Below are positions 7,116 through 15,893 of a stretch of DNA of 25,331 nt, piece after piece. The notes below the pieces were generated by a model. It saw only the letters and a program-made list of their open reading frames with translations, searched no databases and was not told where the DNA came from. Every line of letters begins with the position of its first letter. Position 1 is the first letter of the stretch. Source of the DNA: Salisapilia sapeloensis (lineage: Eukaryota; Oomycota; Peronosporomycetes; Peronosporales; Salisapiliaceae); the NCBI GenBank assembly GCA_023334545.1, contig JAADVB010000252.1, forward strand, positions 1 to 25,331, read 5' to 3'. The position numbers were made by a program, and so were the translations under genes.

Positions 7116-8915
7116 TTAATTGGACTTTAGGGACGAGAGAAAGTCGTGGACGGACGACAGCGTCTGCGTCAGCTGCGTCAGTTTGGCAGACACGTCGGTC
7201 GATCCGGACTGTTCCAGCTTGTCGTACGTTTCCAGTAGAGACGAGAGGTCTGTGTTGATTCGCTGGAGCTTTCGACACTTGGCTTCAGATGCTTCTACCT
7301 GACGCCGACTAGTCGACAGCTCTTGCTGGCAAGACTCGAGACTCGACTGGAGTTCACTCGCCTGACTTTTGAGTTTCGTGTTCTCTTCTCTCATCTCGTT
7401 CTGGCGAGCACTGGTGGAAGTCAGTTGCTCCTGTAGCTGTCGTAGAGTCTTTTGGTTGAGAGTGTAGAGCTTGATGATTGCTGCGGACGGATGGTCGAAC
7501 AGCTCGTCCGCACTTACAGTGCCTACTCTCGGATGTTAGTCAGAAGGAGGATAGATATAATCGTAATAACGAACTGTCGGGGGATCGGACGATGCGCTCA
7601 AAGTAGGCAATGAGGTCTTCTTGTACTCCATCAGCAGGCAGCGATGGCTATACATACGATTAAGAGTGCGTCTTGTAGCAATTGTAGAAGGATAGTACTG
7701 GTTGGACAGACAAAGGCTTGGCTTGGCTCTGTTCTAGCTTGAGCTTGAGCTGTCGGATCTGCTCTTCCAGCACGGCTTTGCTCTTGGACGTGTCTCGCAT
7801 CATATGGACCTAGGTCAGTTGTGAGAATAGAAATAGAGACACTTCTCTAGAGAAAGTACTTGTTGCTGTAGCTTGCGTTCCGATGCTTCCAGTTCTTGAA
7901 CACGAGCGTTTAGATCTCGGACGCTCCTGGCGTTTTCGATCGTCTCCTCTGCACTGTCGATTCGGAAGTTGGCTTCCTCTACCTCCATCTCCTTTTCTTC
8001 CAACTGCGACTCGAGGTACTTGACGCGTGCTGCTAGTTCACTTTCCTGTTTCTTCGCGTTAAAAGTCTGGAAGTATGTATAGCTTTCCCTAGAGGTTGCT
8101 ACGTACATTGTCCGAGTCCGACCCTTCCTGCTCTTCCGTTAGTCCTTCTTCCAGCTCTTTAATCTACTCGATCCACCTGTCAGACTTGATAAAGCTGTTT
8201 TGATAGAAACACGTACTTTGTGTTGGAGCTCATCGACCGTCACTTTGGACTGACGCTCTGCGTCGATAGCCTTCATCTGCCACTCTCTTACGCTCGCTTC
8301 ACACGTTTCCAACTTGAATCTGAGTTCGATGACTTCAGACTGCAGCTTCTTCTTCTCCGCACTGCTTTCGTTTAAGTAAGTCTTGTATCGCTTCTCAACA
8401 GTTTCTTCCTCTGCGACTGCCTGCTTCAGCTGACGTCGCATTTGATCCAGCTTTATATCCCGTTCCTATACGCATGCATAAGGAAATCTGCTGCTACATT
8501 TATGATGAACGAGTGTACGTTAAGAGCATGCTGATGGCTTTCTGACTTGGACTGCATCTGGATCTTTAAAGCCTCAACTTCTTTTTCTAGGAAAGAGCTC
8601 TAAAAGACAAGCGCGTTAGTTCTGTACGGGTAATAAATGAATGAATAGCTGTTCATACTTTGGATGCTGCTTCGCACTCAATTTCTAGTCGCCGCCGCTT
8701 GCGACGTCGTGGGTCATCCTCGTCATTATCGGACTGCACTGTGGATTGTACATGTTTAGAGATAAAAGTCTTTCCAATATGCGAATGCTCGAGTGAATGA
8801 CAGTACACTTTTTGTTAGCGGCCTGGAGTTCTTCCACTTGCTTCTCCAGCTGCCGTACGTAGACAGGAGATGGTGGTGTACTCTTAATAAGCCCCTTGCT
8901 GCTGCTCGGGTGCAT
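7116..8915 (-). CDS. Nine-exon coiled-coil protein
   Basis: Splicing nine exons gives 458 residues: 8915-8807, 8738-8659, 8599-8519, 8465-8217, 8163-8107, 8066-7860, 7809-7699, 7647-7575 and 7525-7116. The eight introns are 68, 59, 53, 53, 40, 50, 51 and 49 bp. The first and last are phase 1, the others phase 0, and all junctions keep one frame. The product is almost entirely heptad-rich coiled coil (Glu/Lys/Gln/Leu), with a basic patch PRRRKRRRLE near residue 45 that could be a nuclear signal. Two non-coiled breaks occur, around the GSDSDN stretch and in a short conserved-looking segment YFERIVRSPD. The C-terminal LLETYDKLEQ region faintly recalls Mad1-type spindle checkpoint proteins, but the Mad1 C-terminal domain is absent, so I give no name. 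An in-frame ATG at 8936 would add seven residues. Confidence 0.82.
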
Positions 8916-8989
8916 CCTCCACTTGGCAACGTACATACTAGACCTGCTTTTGATGGATCATAATAAACATGGTTTGTTAGAGCTCATCT

Positions 8990-9025
8990 CTAGAAATAAA
9001 AGTGTATACGTTTGCATAGACTTAC
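8990..9025 (-). other. Probable 5'-leader intron of the coiled-coil gene
   Basis: On the minus strand a canonical donor CCAG|GTAAGT at 9025 is followed by a pyrimidine-rich acceptor TTTCTAG ending at 8990. This would be a 36-bp intron in the untranslated leader; an alternative acceptor at 8944 would make it 82 bp. No ATG lies in the upstream exon, which fits a leader. A short upstream ORF starts right after the nearer acceptor. Confidence 0.4.
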
Positions 9026-9036
9026 CTGGTATAGGT

Positions 9037-9449
9037 TTTGGGAAACAGAGCGGATAACGATGAGAAGAAGAGGTCTACGTTAGTAGAAAGTGGCGCTGAT
9101 AGACACGGTCGAGGGGCTCTGTGATTTCGTGTCTCGGTTCGTTGTCAGTGTGGAAAATAGTATACGGTCTAAATAAGACGTGCATATACTATGTTGACTC
9201 CTGTATTAAAGTGGAATGTGCCAATACTTCAACGTGCTGTGTTGTCTTCATCCAGTAGATAGGATCATAGCTACATGTAAAATGCTTCTCCTTCCTAATC
9301 AACTATAAGCATATTGGCTTGGATGTATGTTGTATTCTCATTGATTAGGAATGAACAGCAAGTCGTGTGATCCCTATGAAAAGCACCTCTTTCATCTCCC
9401 TATCGCCATTCCATCGATTCTTGTTCGTCTACAGACGAAAACAATCTCA
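9037..9449. other. Spacer: promoter of the coiled-coil gene and 3' end of the zinc-ribbon gene
   Basis: About 400 bp, AT-rich, with no supported gene. The right-hand part follows the stop of the zinc-ribbon gene and the left-hand part holds the transcription start region of the coiled-coil gene, both on the minus strand. No perfect polyadenylation hexamer was found close to 9450. Confidence 0.4.
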
Positions 9450-10972
9450 TCATGCAGTCGCCTTTGCACCACAACTTTCACAGAACTTTTGGTTGATACG
9501 CATGGGCGCAGCACATTGCCCACAGCTCGGAGTCGTCTGTACTGGTGTCGGAGCTGGAGGTGGCGCAGCAGTCTTCTGACTGCCGCAGTGAGGACAGAAC
9601 TTTTGCGTTGCACCCATTGCAGCTTGGCAGGTCGTGCAGATTTCAGAAAAGGACGAAGAGGAAGAAGAGGAGGACCGACGAAGAGCTTCCGAAGACCGGC
9701 GTTGTCTCTCCTGCGCTTGCATCTCCACACTCCGCTGCGACTAAGTTTTCAGTTAGATCTAATTTACTGACATCATATGCTCTAGTAACGTACTAGTTCT
9801 GCCTGCTGACGGAGCTGCTCAGCACGGTTGCGAGCTTCCTGTGCCTTCTGCTCCGCAGCTTCACGCCGCTGGCGAGCTTCCTCTGCCTTGGAACGCTGCT
9901 CCTCTCGCTCGCGTTGAATTTGCTATGCCATATTTAGCCATGGAAAGCGCAAGGGTGTTCTGCACAGTCTACCTTTTGCTTCCGCTGCTCTTCCTGCTCT
10001 TGTCGCCGAATCTTCTCCTGCTCCAGCTTGGCTGTGGCTGCTTCTGCGTTAGCCTTCAGCTGAGCGGCTCTTTCACGAGCCTCCTGTGCCCTACGCTCTG
10101 CTTCCTCACGACGCTTCCTAGCAGCCTCTGTCTTGGCTAGTTGCTCCTCCCGTTCGCGTTGGATTTGCTAGCACACATGTATGAAGACTTATCACACGAC
10201 ATGGACAACCAAAAACGTACCTGCTGTCTCCGCTGCTCTTCCTGTTCCAGCCTTTTAAGTCTCTCTTGCTCCAATTTTGTGGCAGCATCCTCTGCATTCG
10301 CCCTCAGCTGATCAGCTCTACAATAATTAGATGTGAGTCTCTACGCTTGGACGAATTCAATGCCAAAAATACTTTTCTCGAGCTTCCTGTGCCTTTCGTT
10401 CGGCCTCTTCTCGCCGCTGACGAGCCTGCTCAGCCTTCTCTCGCTGCTGCTGACGTTGGCGCTGGGTTTCCTACGCACTTTCGTGAGCACAGAAATCCAG
10501 GAATAGCTTCGACCAAGACGCACTTGTTTGCGTAACTCTTCTTCCCGCTCCAATCGCTTCATCTGCTCACTTTCATAGTTAGCCACAGCAGTCTCTGCAT
10601 TCGCTTTGAGCTCATCCGCCCTATGGCATGTGATGATGCGTGTTAAAAGACAGACCAAGATGGAACGTGATACCGTTCGCGAGCTTCTCGTGCCTTCCTC
10701 TCCGCTTCTTCACGACGCTTTTTGGCTTCATCCCATTGCATCGAGATACGCTGCTTCTCTTCGTCATCCGTAGATGATGTGGCCGACACAAAGCTAGAGC
10801 TGGAGGATCGAACCTGAGTCGGCACTTCGATTGCAGAGCCTACGTAATCAGGTACATTTAAGCTTTCGACCTGGATGGAAAAGGTAGCAGTCCTACCACA
10901 TTCGGGGCAAAAGCGAGGAGGCTGTCCTTCGTATAGGTCGTAGCGAGAGCCACATTCGCCGCAGAATCCCAT
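9450..10972 (-). CDS. Triple zinc-ribbon protein with exon-duplicated coiled-coil repeats
   Basis: Seven exons give 401 residues: 10972-10674, 10620-10524, 10470-10373, 10317-10221, 10167-9973, 9922-9794 and 9740-9450. Introns are 53, 53, 55, 53, 50 and 53 bp. Residues 1-25 form a zinc ribbon (CGEC ... CPEC; Cys 4, 7, 22, 25). The C-terminal 65 residues form two more: Cys 340/343/354/357 (CTTC ... CPHC) and Cys 378/381/392/395 (CGQC ... CESC), separated by a Pro-rich linker. Between them is a charged single-helix or coiled-coil region made of about four repeats of roughly 65 residues (QIQREREEQ ... RREEAER-AQEARER ... LKANAEAA). The double ribbon resembles DZANK-type folds. Such proteins often act as scaffolds or nucleic-acid or protein binders; no catalytic motif is visible. 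No known gene name fits. Confidence 0.85.
9923..10673 (-). repeat. Internal repeat of coding exons
   Basis: Exons 2 to 5 of the zinc-ribbon gene are 97, 98, 97 and 195 bp. Exons 2 and 4 encode the same half-unit (A-D-Q/E-L-x-A-N-A-E ...), exon 3 encodes the other half (QRQ/QRE ... EARE), and exon 5 encodes both halves joined (98+97 = 195). The introns sit at two homologous positions, one phase 0 before QIQR-like sequence and one phase 2 after AREx. DNA identity between units is also visible by eye, for example in the GCAGAGG/GGCACAGGA(A/G)GCTCG segments. Confidence 0.85.
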
Positions 10973-13900
10973 GCTAAGCAGGACGAGTTCGCGTTCTTGT
11001 GTTGTGCAATTGGAAATGTATGAGATAAAGTATGGGCACGACCTCCTATACTGAATACATCGACGTCGTGTTAATCTATCAGACCCTGTTAAGTGAGCCG
11101 AAAGCCGACGACAGAGAGGACGTTAGGAAGAAAGTAGCTGAGCGATTGTGAGTGCTCGCAGTGTCGTGTAGAAAGTTACGATTTATTTTCAATAGTACTG
11201 CCATTTCAAATTGAATGTGATGTATTAAAGTGCTTTTGATTGTCTGATGGAAACGAGCTACCAACACAGGCTTTCATTTGGATGTCAAGTCGCTATGAAA
11301 GATGCTAGTCGTTCCCCTTAGACTCGTGTGCGGTCTTTTAGTAAAAAATCAACAACAGAAGCATAGGGTCGAGCAATCTTTCCTGATCTAGTAGAAGATC
11401 GTGGTCATGACTGTCTTCCGAGTTACCATGAGTAGTACGCTAGCTTCTCGGTAGTCGCAATAACGGCTGAGTTTCAGCAATCAATCCTGCAGGCATAACA
11501 TTTCTTGCAACAAATCGCTCGACTCCAAGTCGTTCATTGTGATGCGGCATTCACTTTGTTATTGAGAATCTCGTAGACGCTTTTGTCCAGACTGATTCCC
11601 AGCTTACCAGTAGAATTATAATTCACGACCGCATTACACGGTCACACTTTGAAGTCAGAACACTTCCATGTATGCTCAACCACACATAAATATCGTAAGG
11701 ACGCTTTTACTTTTTACAAGCCGTAATCCCACGGACATGCAAAACATGTAGAATTAATACCCTCTTTCCAACACTCCGACTTCGTTTTAGCATCGACTTT
11801 CCGCTTGCTTCGTCGTCCTCGTTTCGGTATCTGAATTCCATCTTGTGCTACACAGTGTCGTCTGCCGAGTGTGGGGTGCTTATCAAGTCATTTTGTGCTT
11901 ACCAATTGATGCATGGCTTAAGAACAGATTGGCAACTTGCCCCGAAATACAGGTTTCAAGTTTGAAATTAGCTTCAGCTCAATGACAGGAAAGGAGAAAA
12001 GTTTCTTAAAGAAGAGAGGCCTGAAGATGCTCTCATACGAAGGTATCGCGCTTGCACTACTCGAAAATAAACATGCTCCGCCTACAAAATTGCAGACCTA
12101 CAGTCGAAAAGGGCTTTTCGCAGAGGAAAATAACGTTGGAAAGCAGATAGGATACTTGTGCACTTAAACTGAACGTGGAATACTTCAGCTAACAACAGTA
12201 CACTATGCGCAAAAGGGATTGTAAACTTTCAGGTAGATACATACTAAAATTGCACCGTTCACCGGAAAAGCAAATGTCTCGTGATATCCTGCAAAACAAT
12301 GGCTATCGAACTAAGCTTGGCCCGTTGAAAGGAAAACGAAAATGTGCACGCGTGCATCGCTATCACTTACCTTTTTCTACTGAGGATAAGTTTCAACCTA
12401 GCTACATGTGGAAGGCGCAGTGTAGTGAGAACAACTTTGCCTTTGATACGTCGTAAGTCTCATTTGATATCGAAGTCGAAAGCGAATGCCTACTTGATTC
12501 CTCCAGCATCTTCCATCGCGATACGACTTTATACGGCTATCTAACGTGTGTTAGGCACTTCATAAAGTATCATCAAATGAAGAACGCATGATGCGTAGCA
12601 ACAACACATTCCGTATTGGAGTAGTTGACATTGCGGGCAAGTTATCGAAAACCTCTTTCTTGCGTTTTAGTATGTGTCAAAGGCTACTAATCGAGGTGCA
12701 AGGATCCATACCATCATTGAGATTGTATGGTAGGTTGGCTTTGTCTTGCCGCTCTAGCTATCCCTTCTACGCGCTGTCTTGAGCGAAGTAAATATTTTCA
12801 GTCGAGTCAAAGATATCTCTTTTGAATACTTTGGATGTCTGATATTGGACCACGGGGACACATTCGATAATCGCGCGGCTATGAACGCAAGTAATTTGCT
12901 TAGAGAGCATCAGAAGTGATCTTGAGTTGGAAGGGGAATCAGACAGGGATCTGTTGGCGATCGATCAAGTAACATAGTATAATTTGACTTTTTTAAAGTT
13001 GTTGACAAATCAAGCTTTGCTAGTGTCGAATATAAGAGAGGAGGAAGTGTTGTGACTTGTTTGCACTACTCTATCAGCATTTTCGAGCTCTTGGTTTTAA
13101 AACCAGAAGGTAGTTTCGTTACTGTATAAGTTGTGTCAAATAGCATGAACCCTCAATAAGAAGAAGAAATGAAGATGTTTCGTTAAACACCCGCTCCGCT
13201 AGATGACCGCAATCTTATTTTCTTAAGGATTTCACAGCTGCGAGCGCTACATCGTTATTGACTGCCACCTTCGCTGAGTCACGCTCCACTTTCGACAAAG
13301 TAACTCAAACTCGGCAAGATCGACGAGATGTCTACCACCAACACGTCCCCACGCGGCATCTAACGCACTTCTCCGGGTATTGCAACAGTGGAAGCCGATG
13401 TACAAATTCAGATAGCTGTAGTCAAATAATTGATACTGATAAAATTTTTGAGTCGACTGCATGCTCGGATGGTTTTCTGCGCTGACTGTTCCTTTGTCAT
13501 GTCATGCGCATTACTGGCCCGCCTTTTACCGCACTTACTATCTGTCAATACAATATACGTCAAGATGATGGCAAAAACTGAACGCTTTGGTAGTCGACAG
13601 AGAGTTCAAGGACGCATCTACGATTACACAAGCCGTTCGGACATCTTAGAGTTGTCTTCAGACGCGACGTTGCTGACATTGTGCATTAAAGCATCAGAAT
13701 CTTCACCTTGCGTCAGGATGCTCTGCGTCGTACGATAACGAAGGTTAGTGGTACTACGAGGTATATCGACCTAGTTCAGCCCACTCTCATTTTAGTGCAA
13801 AGGTCATATACGCCAAGCCTTCGATGGCGGGAGTGGATTCCGGAGGAACGAAACACCGAAAAATTAAACACGATAGAGACTCTGATTAAGGGTGATGCAG

Positions 13901-14059
13901 AAATTAAACATACAGATGGAGTGTATCCCATCATGGTAAGCGCGTGCACGCCACCTGGTGCGATGCTTAGGTTGGCCCTGGATTTTAATCTGCGTCACTT
14001 CGATCGGCTGCTCGGCTCATTCTCTCTTTTTCGTCGAATTGGCCAAGTCTCGAAGCAAG
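10973..14059. other. Gene-poor island with no supported gene
   Basis: Three kilobases of AT-richer sequence. Several 60-140-codon ORFs occur (11937-12167, 12205-12456, 12588-12782, 13430-13738, 13708-14115, all plus), but none has a recognisable domain, some start only at TTG, and they lie in different frames. The frame 13708-14115 contains SLRWREWIPEER, loosely like the acidic end of an effector leader but without a signal peptide upstream in frame. It also covers the region where the WRKY19-like gene should start, so part of it may be upstream exon sequence. I see no terminal repeats, transposase or reverse transcriptase motif. Confidence 0.45.
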
Positions 14060-14566
14060 ATGATGTCCCTACCGCACCCAGCAATGCTCCCCCCGCTTTA
14101 TCTCTACATTACTAAATCGGCGTCCAGCCAATACCCATCAACGACGGAGATCCCAGAGAAGAGAGCGTCAACGCTTGTTTCAACAAAAGCAAAGACTAGA
14201 GGTAGAGCTTGTAAGTCTCCCGGATGTGAGAAGTATGTCGTGGACCGTGGACTCTGCGTGGCACACGGCGGTGGCAGGCGATGTCGCATCGAAGGCTGCC
14301 AAAGCCGCAGCCAGTATAATGAGTTATGCTTTAAGCATGGAGGATCGAAAGAGTGCATGTTTGACGGTTGCTCTCGGCGTGCTAAGTCGCGTGGGTGCTG
14401 CAGTTCCCATGGGGGCTGCCGAAAGTGTATTGTTGAAGAGTGTCCAAAGCGTGCAGTTTCGAAAGGCAAATGCTGGAGCCATGGCGGCGGCAAACGCTGT
14501 CAGATCGACGGTTGCTTCAAGCCAGCGACGCAGCGTGATGGAAATTTATGCGTTGAGCATCGATAG
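14060..14566 (+). CDS. WRKY19-like Cys/His repeat protein (intronless copy)
   Basis: The open frame runs from 13958, and I take the ATG pair at 14060 as the likeliest start, giving 168 residues. The last 120 residues are five tandem units of the form C-x4-C ... G-x-C-x2-HGG (for example RCRIEGCQSRSQYNELCFKHGG, read in two overlapping parts), ending with CVEHR. This repeat is found in plant WRKY19-like and in many oomycete proteins. The Cys/His spacing suggests zinc-bound knuckles, and the role in oomycetes is unknown. The linker SxKAKxRxR just before the first unit is shared with the second copy at 22983-23888, so the two are paralogues. Here the whole array lies in one exon. The N-terminus is uncertain; an upstream exon is possible (a GTAAGC donor lies at 13936). 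Confidence 0.75.
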   Translation: MMSLPHPAMLPPLYLYITKSASSQYPSTTEIPEKRASTLVSTKAKTRGRACKSPGCEKYVVDRGLCVAHGGGRRCRIEGCQSRSQYNELCFKHGGSKECMFDGCSRRAKSRGCCSSHGGCRKCIVEECPKRAVSKGKCWSHGGGKRCQIDGCFKPATQRDGNLCVEHR

Positions 14567-15893
14567 GAGGTCTCTGCGTAGATGCGCAGCCGTGACTAGC
14601 TATCTTATAAATATGAATTGAAATGGAAGTGATTCGCCAAGTATGATCATCCACATCATTGTTGAATACTCCCGCAGAATCATACGTTCAAATCATAGAC
14701 AATCGATGTGCGATTTGCATTGACTAATAAAGCTATATCGCATTTTGAGGTGCAGACATCGCTCTTTGTGGTCACTGCCGAGGAGCTAGCTTCTATCTGT
14801 TATATGACAGATGGGACCTGATTTAAAAAGGTTCAGGATTCACTTTCGATCAGGCATAGTTTCTCACAAGTCAGTGGTACTGCCATCAAAGCGTACTCGA
14901 TCGACGATAGGAGTGCAGTCATCGAGTGTAATGCTACAAAGGTACATTTCGTGCCTTTCAGACATTGCGTAAATTCGGTATATCCTTGCATCCGAAGCTA
15001 TTCCTGTCCTTCTTTCATTCAGTGCTCTGATGCATGCGTGGCTCTTTTCTGATTCTTATATCTGCCGCTCGTTCCGTCCAAATGGATATGACCAAGCGGT
15101 GTTGACATCCTAGTGACACGTGGTTGAAGTATTGTTGAAGAGGAGTTGAAGGTGGTCGGATTCGAACCGCCGAAATGGACACAAGTCGTCTTCGTTGCGC
15201 GCATTGGCAGTTGTCTAAATAAAATGAGCTAGTACTAACTTTTGTTTCTAGACAAAACTCAGTAAGCAAAGGATACCATCTAACACTCAGTTTAACTGAA
15301 GATAACTAGTTGTCTCTTGATCACGTTTATGACTTTACTAGTATATCCCACGCCAGTGTCGTCCGTTTATAAGCGATCGATGCTACTTATTGTCAATACT
15401 TCGCGCCCACACGTGCGTTAGAGCTGAGAATAAATCGCTATATTGCGCATGTTTACAAAGCTATTGTAATGATGCCTATGCAAGCAGCGTATCTGACTTT
15501 TGGCAAGTATGCAACACAGTGCACTCGTAGATGTCCGAAGGTGAAACGAGCTACGATAGTTCTACATGGACCAACACTGCTTTATTCAATACGTAGACTT
15601 GTAGCCAAGGTATGAACAAAGCAAATAAAACATAGAAAATGATTCTTTCTGGAAACTTGTGATATAAAATCAATTTTCCCTGCTGTCAAAAAACACTCAA
15701 AACAATCCTTCAGTCGGTCTGATGCCAATAGCTTTCGAATTGGAAGTCCGAGGTGGTGGCTAGTGCATGCATCCTACGTCAAAATCTATAGCAAGATACG
15801 TTCACTCCCTGCGACTCTATCGTGGCGTTTGGCACAAATAAACTATCTTTCGAACGAAAATCGATCACGTCGTATTTGTATTTGACAAAGTCC
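14567..15893. other. Intergenic region; tRNA-like element, otherwise nothing supported
   Basis: About 1.3 kb of AT-rich sequence between the WRKY19-like gene and the 3' end of the PDI-Erv gene. Apart from the B-box element described separately, I find no ORF with domain content and no repeats with clear ends. An ATAAAGC/AATAAAG stretch near 14725-14733 could serve polyadenylation of the preceding gene. Confidence 0.45.
15158..15231 (-). other. tRNA-like internal promoter (B box and weak A box), possible tRNA-derived SINE relic
   Basis: On the minus strand 15168-15158 reads GGTTCGAATCC, a perfect Pol III B box / T-loop. About 60 nt upstream (15231-15225) TAGCTCA resembles a tRNA A box. The flanking T-stem has one mismatch (GGCGG with CCGAC), and no matching acceptor stem could be folded by eye, so a functional tRNA is unlikely. 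Oomycete genomes carry tRNA-derived SINEs, which is the most economical explanation. No target-site duplication was established. Confidence 0.35.

Noticed and set aside
13247..13462. Minus-strand ORF with a stretch vaguely like retroelement RNase H (KWSVTQRRWQ)
   Set aside because: Too short, no catalytic residues, no neighbouring reverse transcriptase or integrase motif and no terminal repeats.
15158..15168. Functional tRNA gene
   Set aside because: The B box is perfect, but the T-stem has a mismatch and no acceptor or anticodon stem of normal spacing could be folded.
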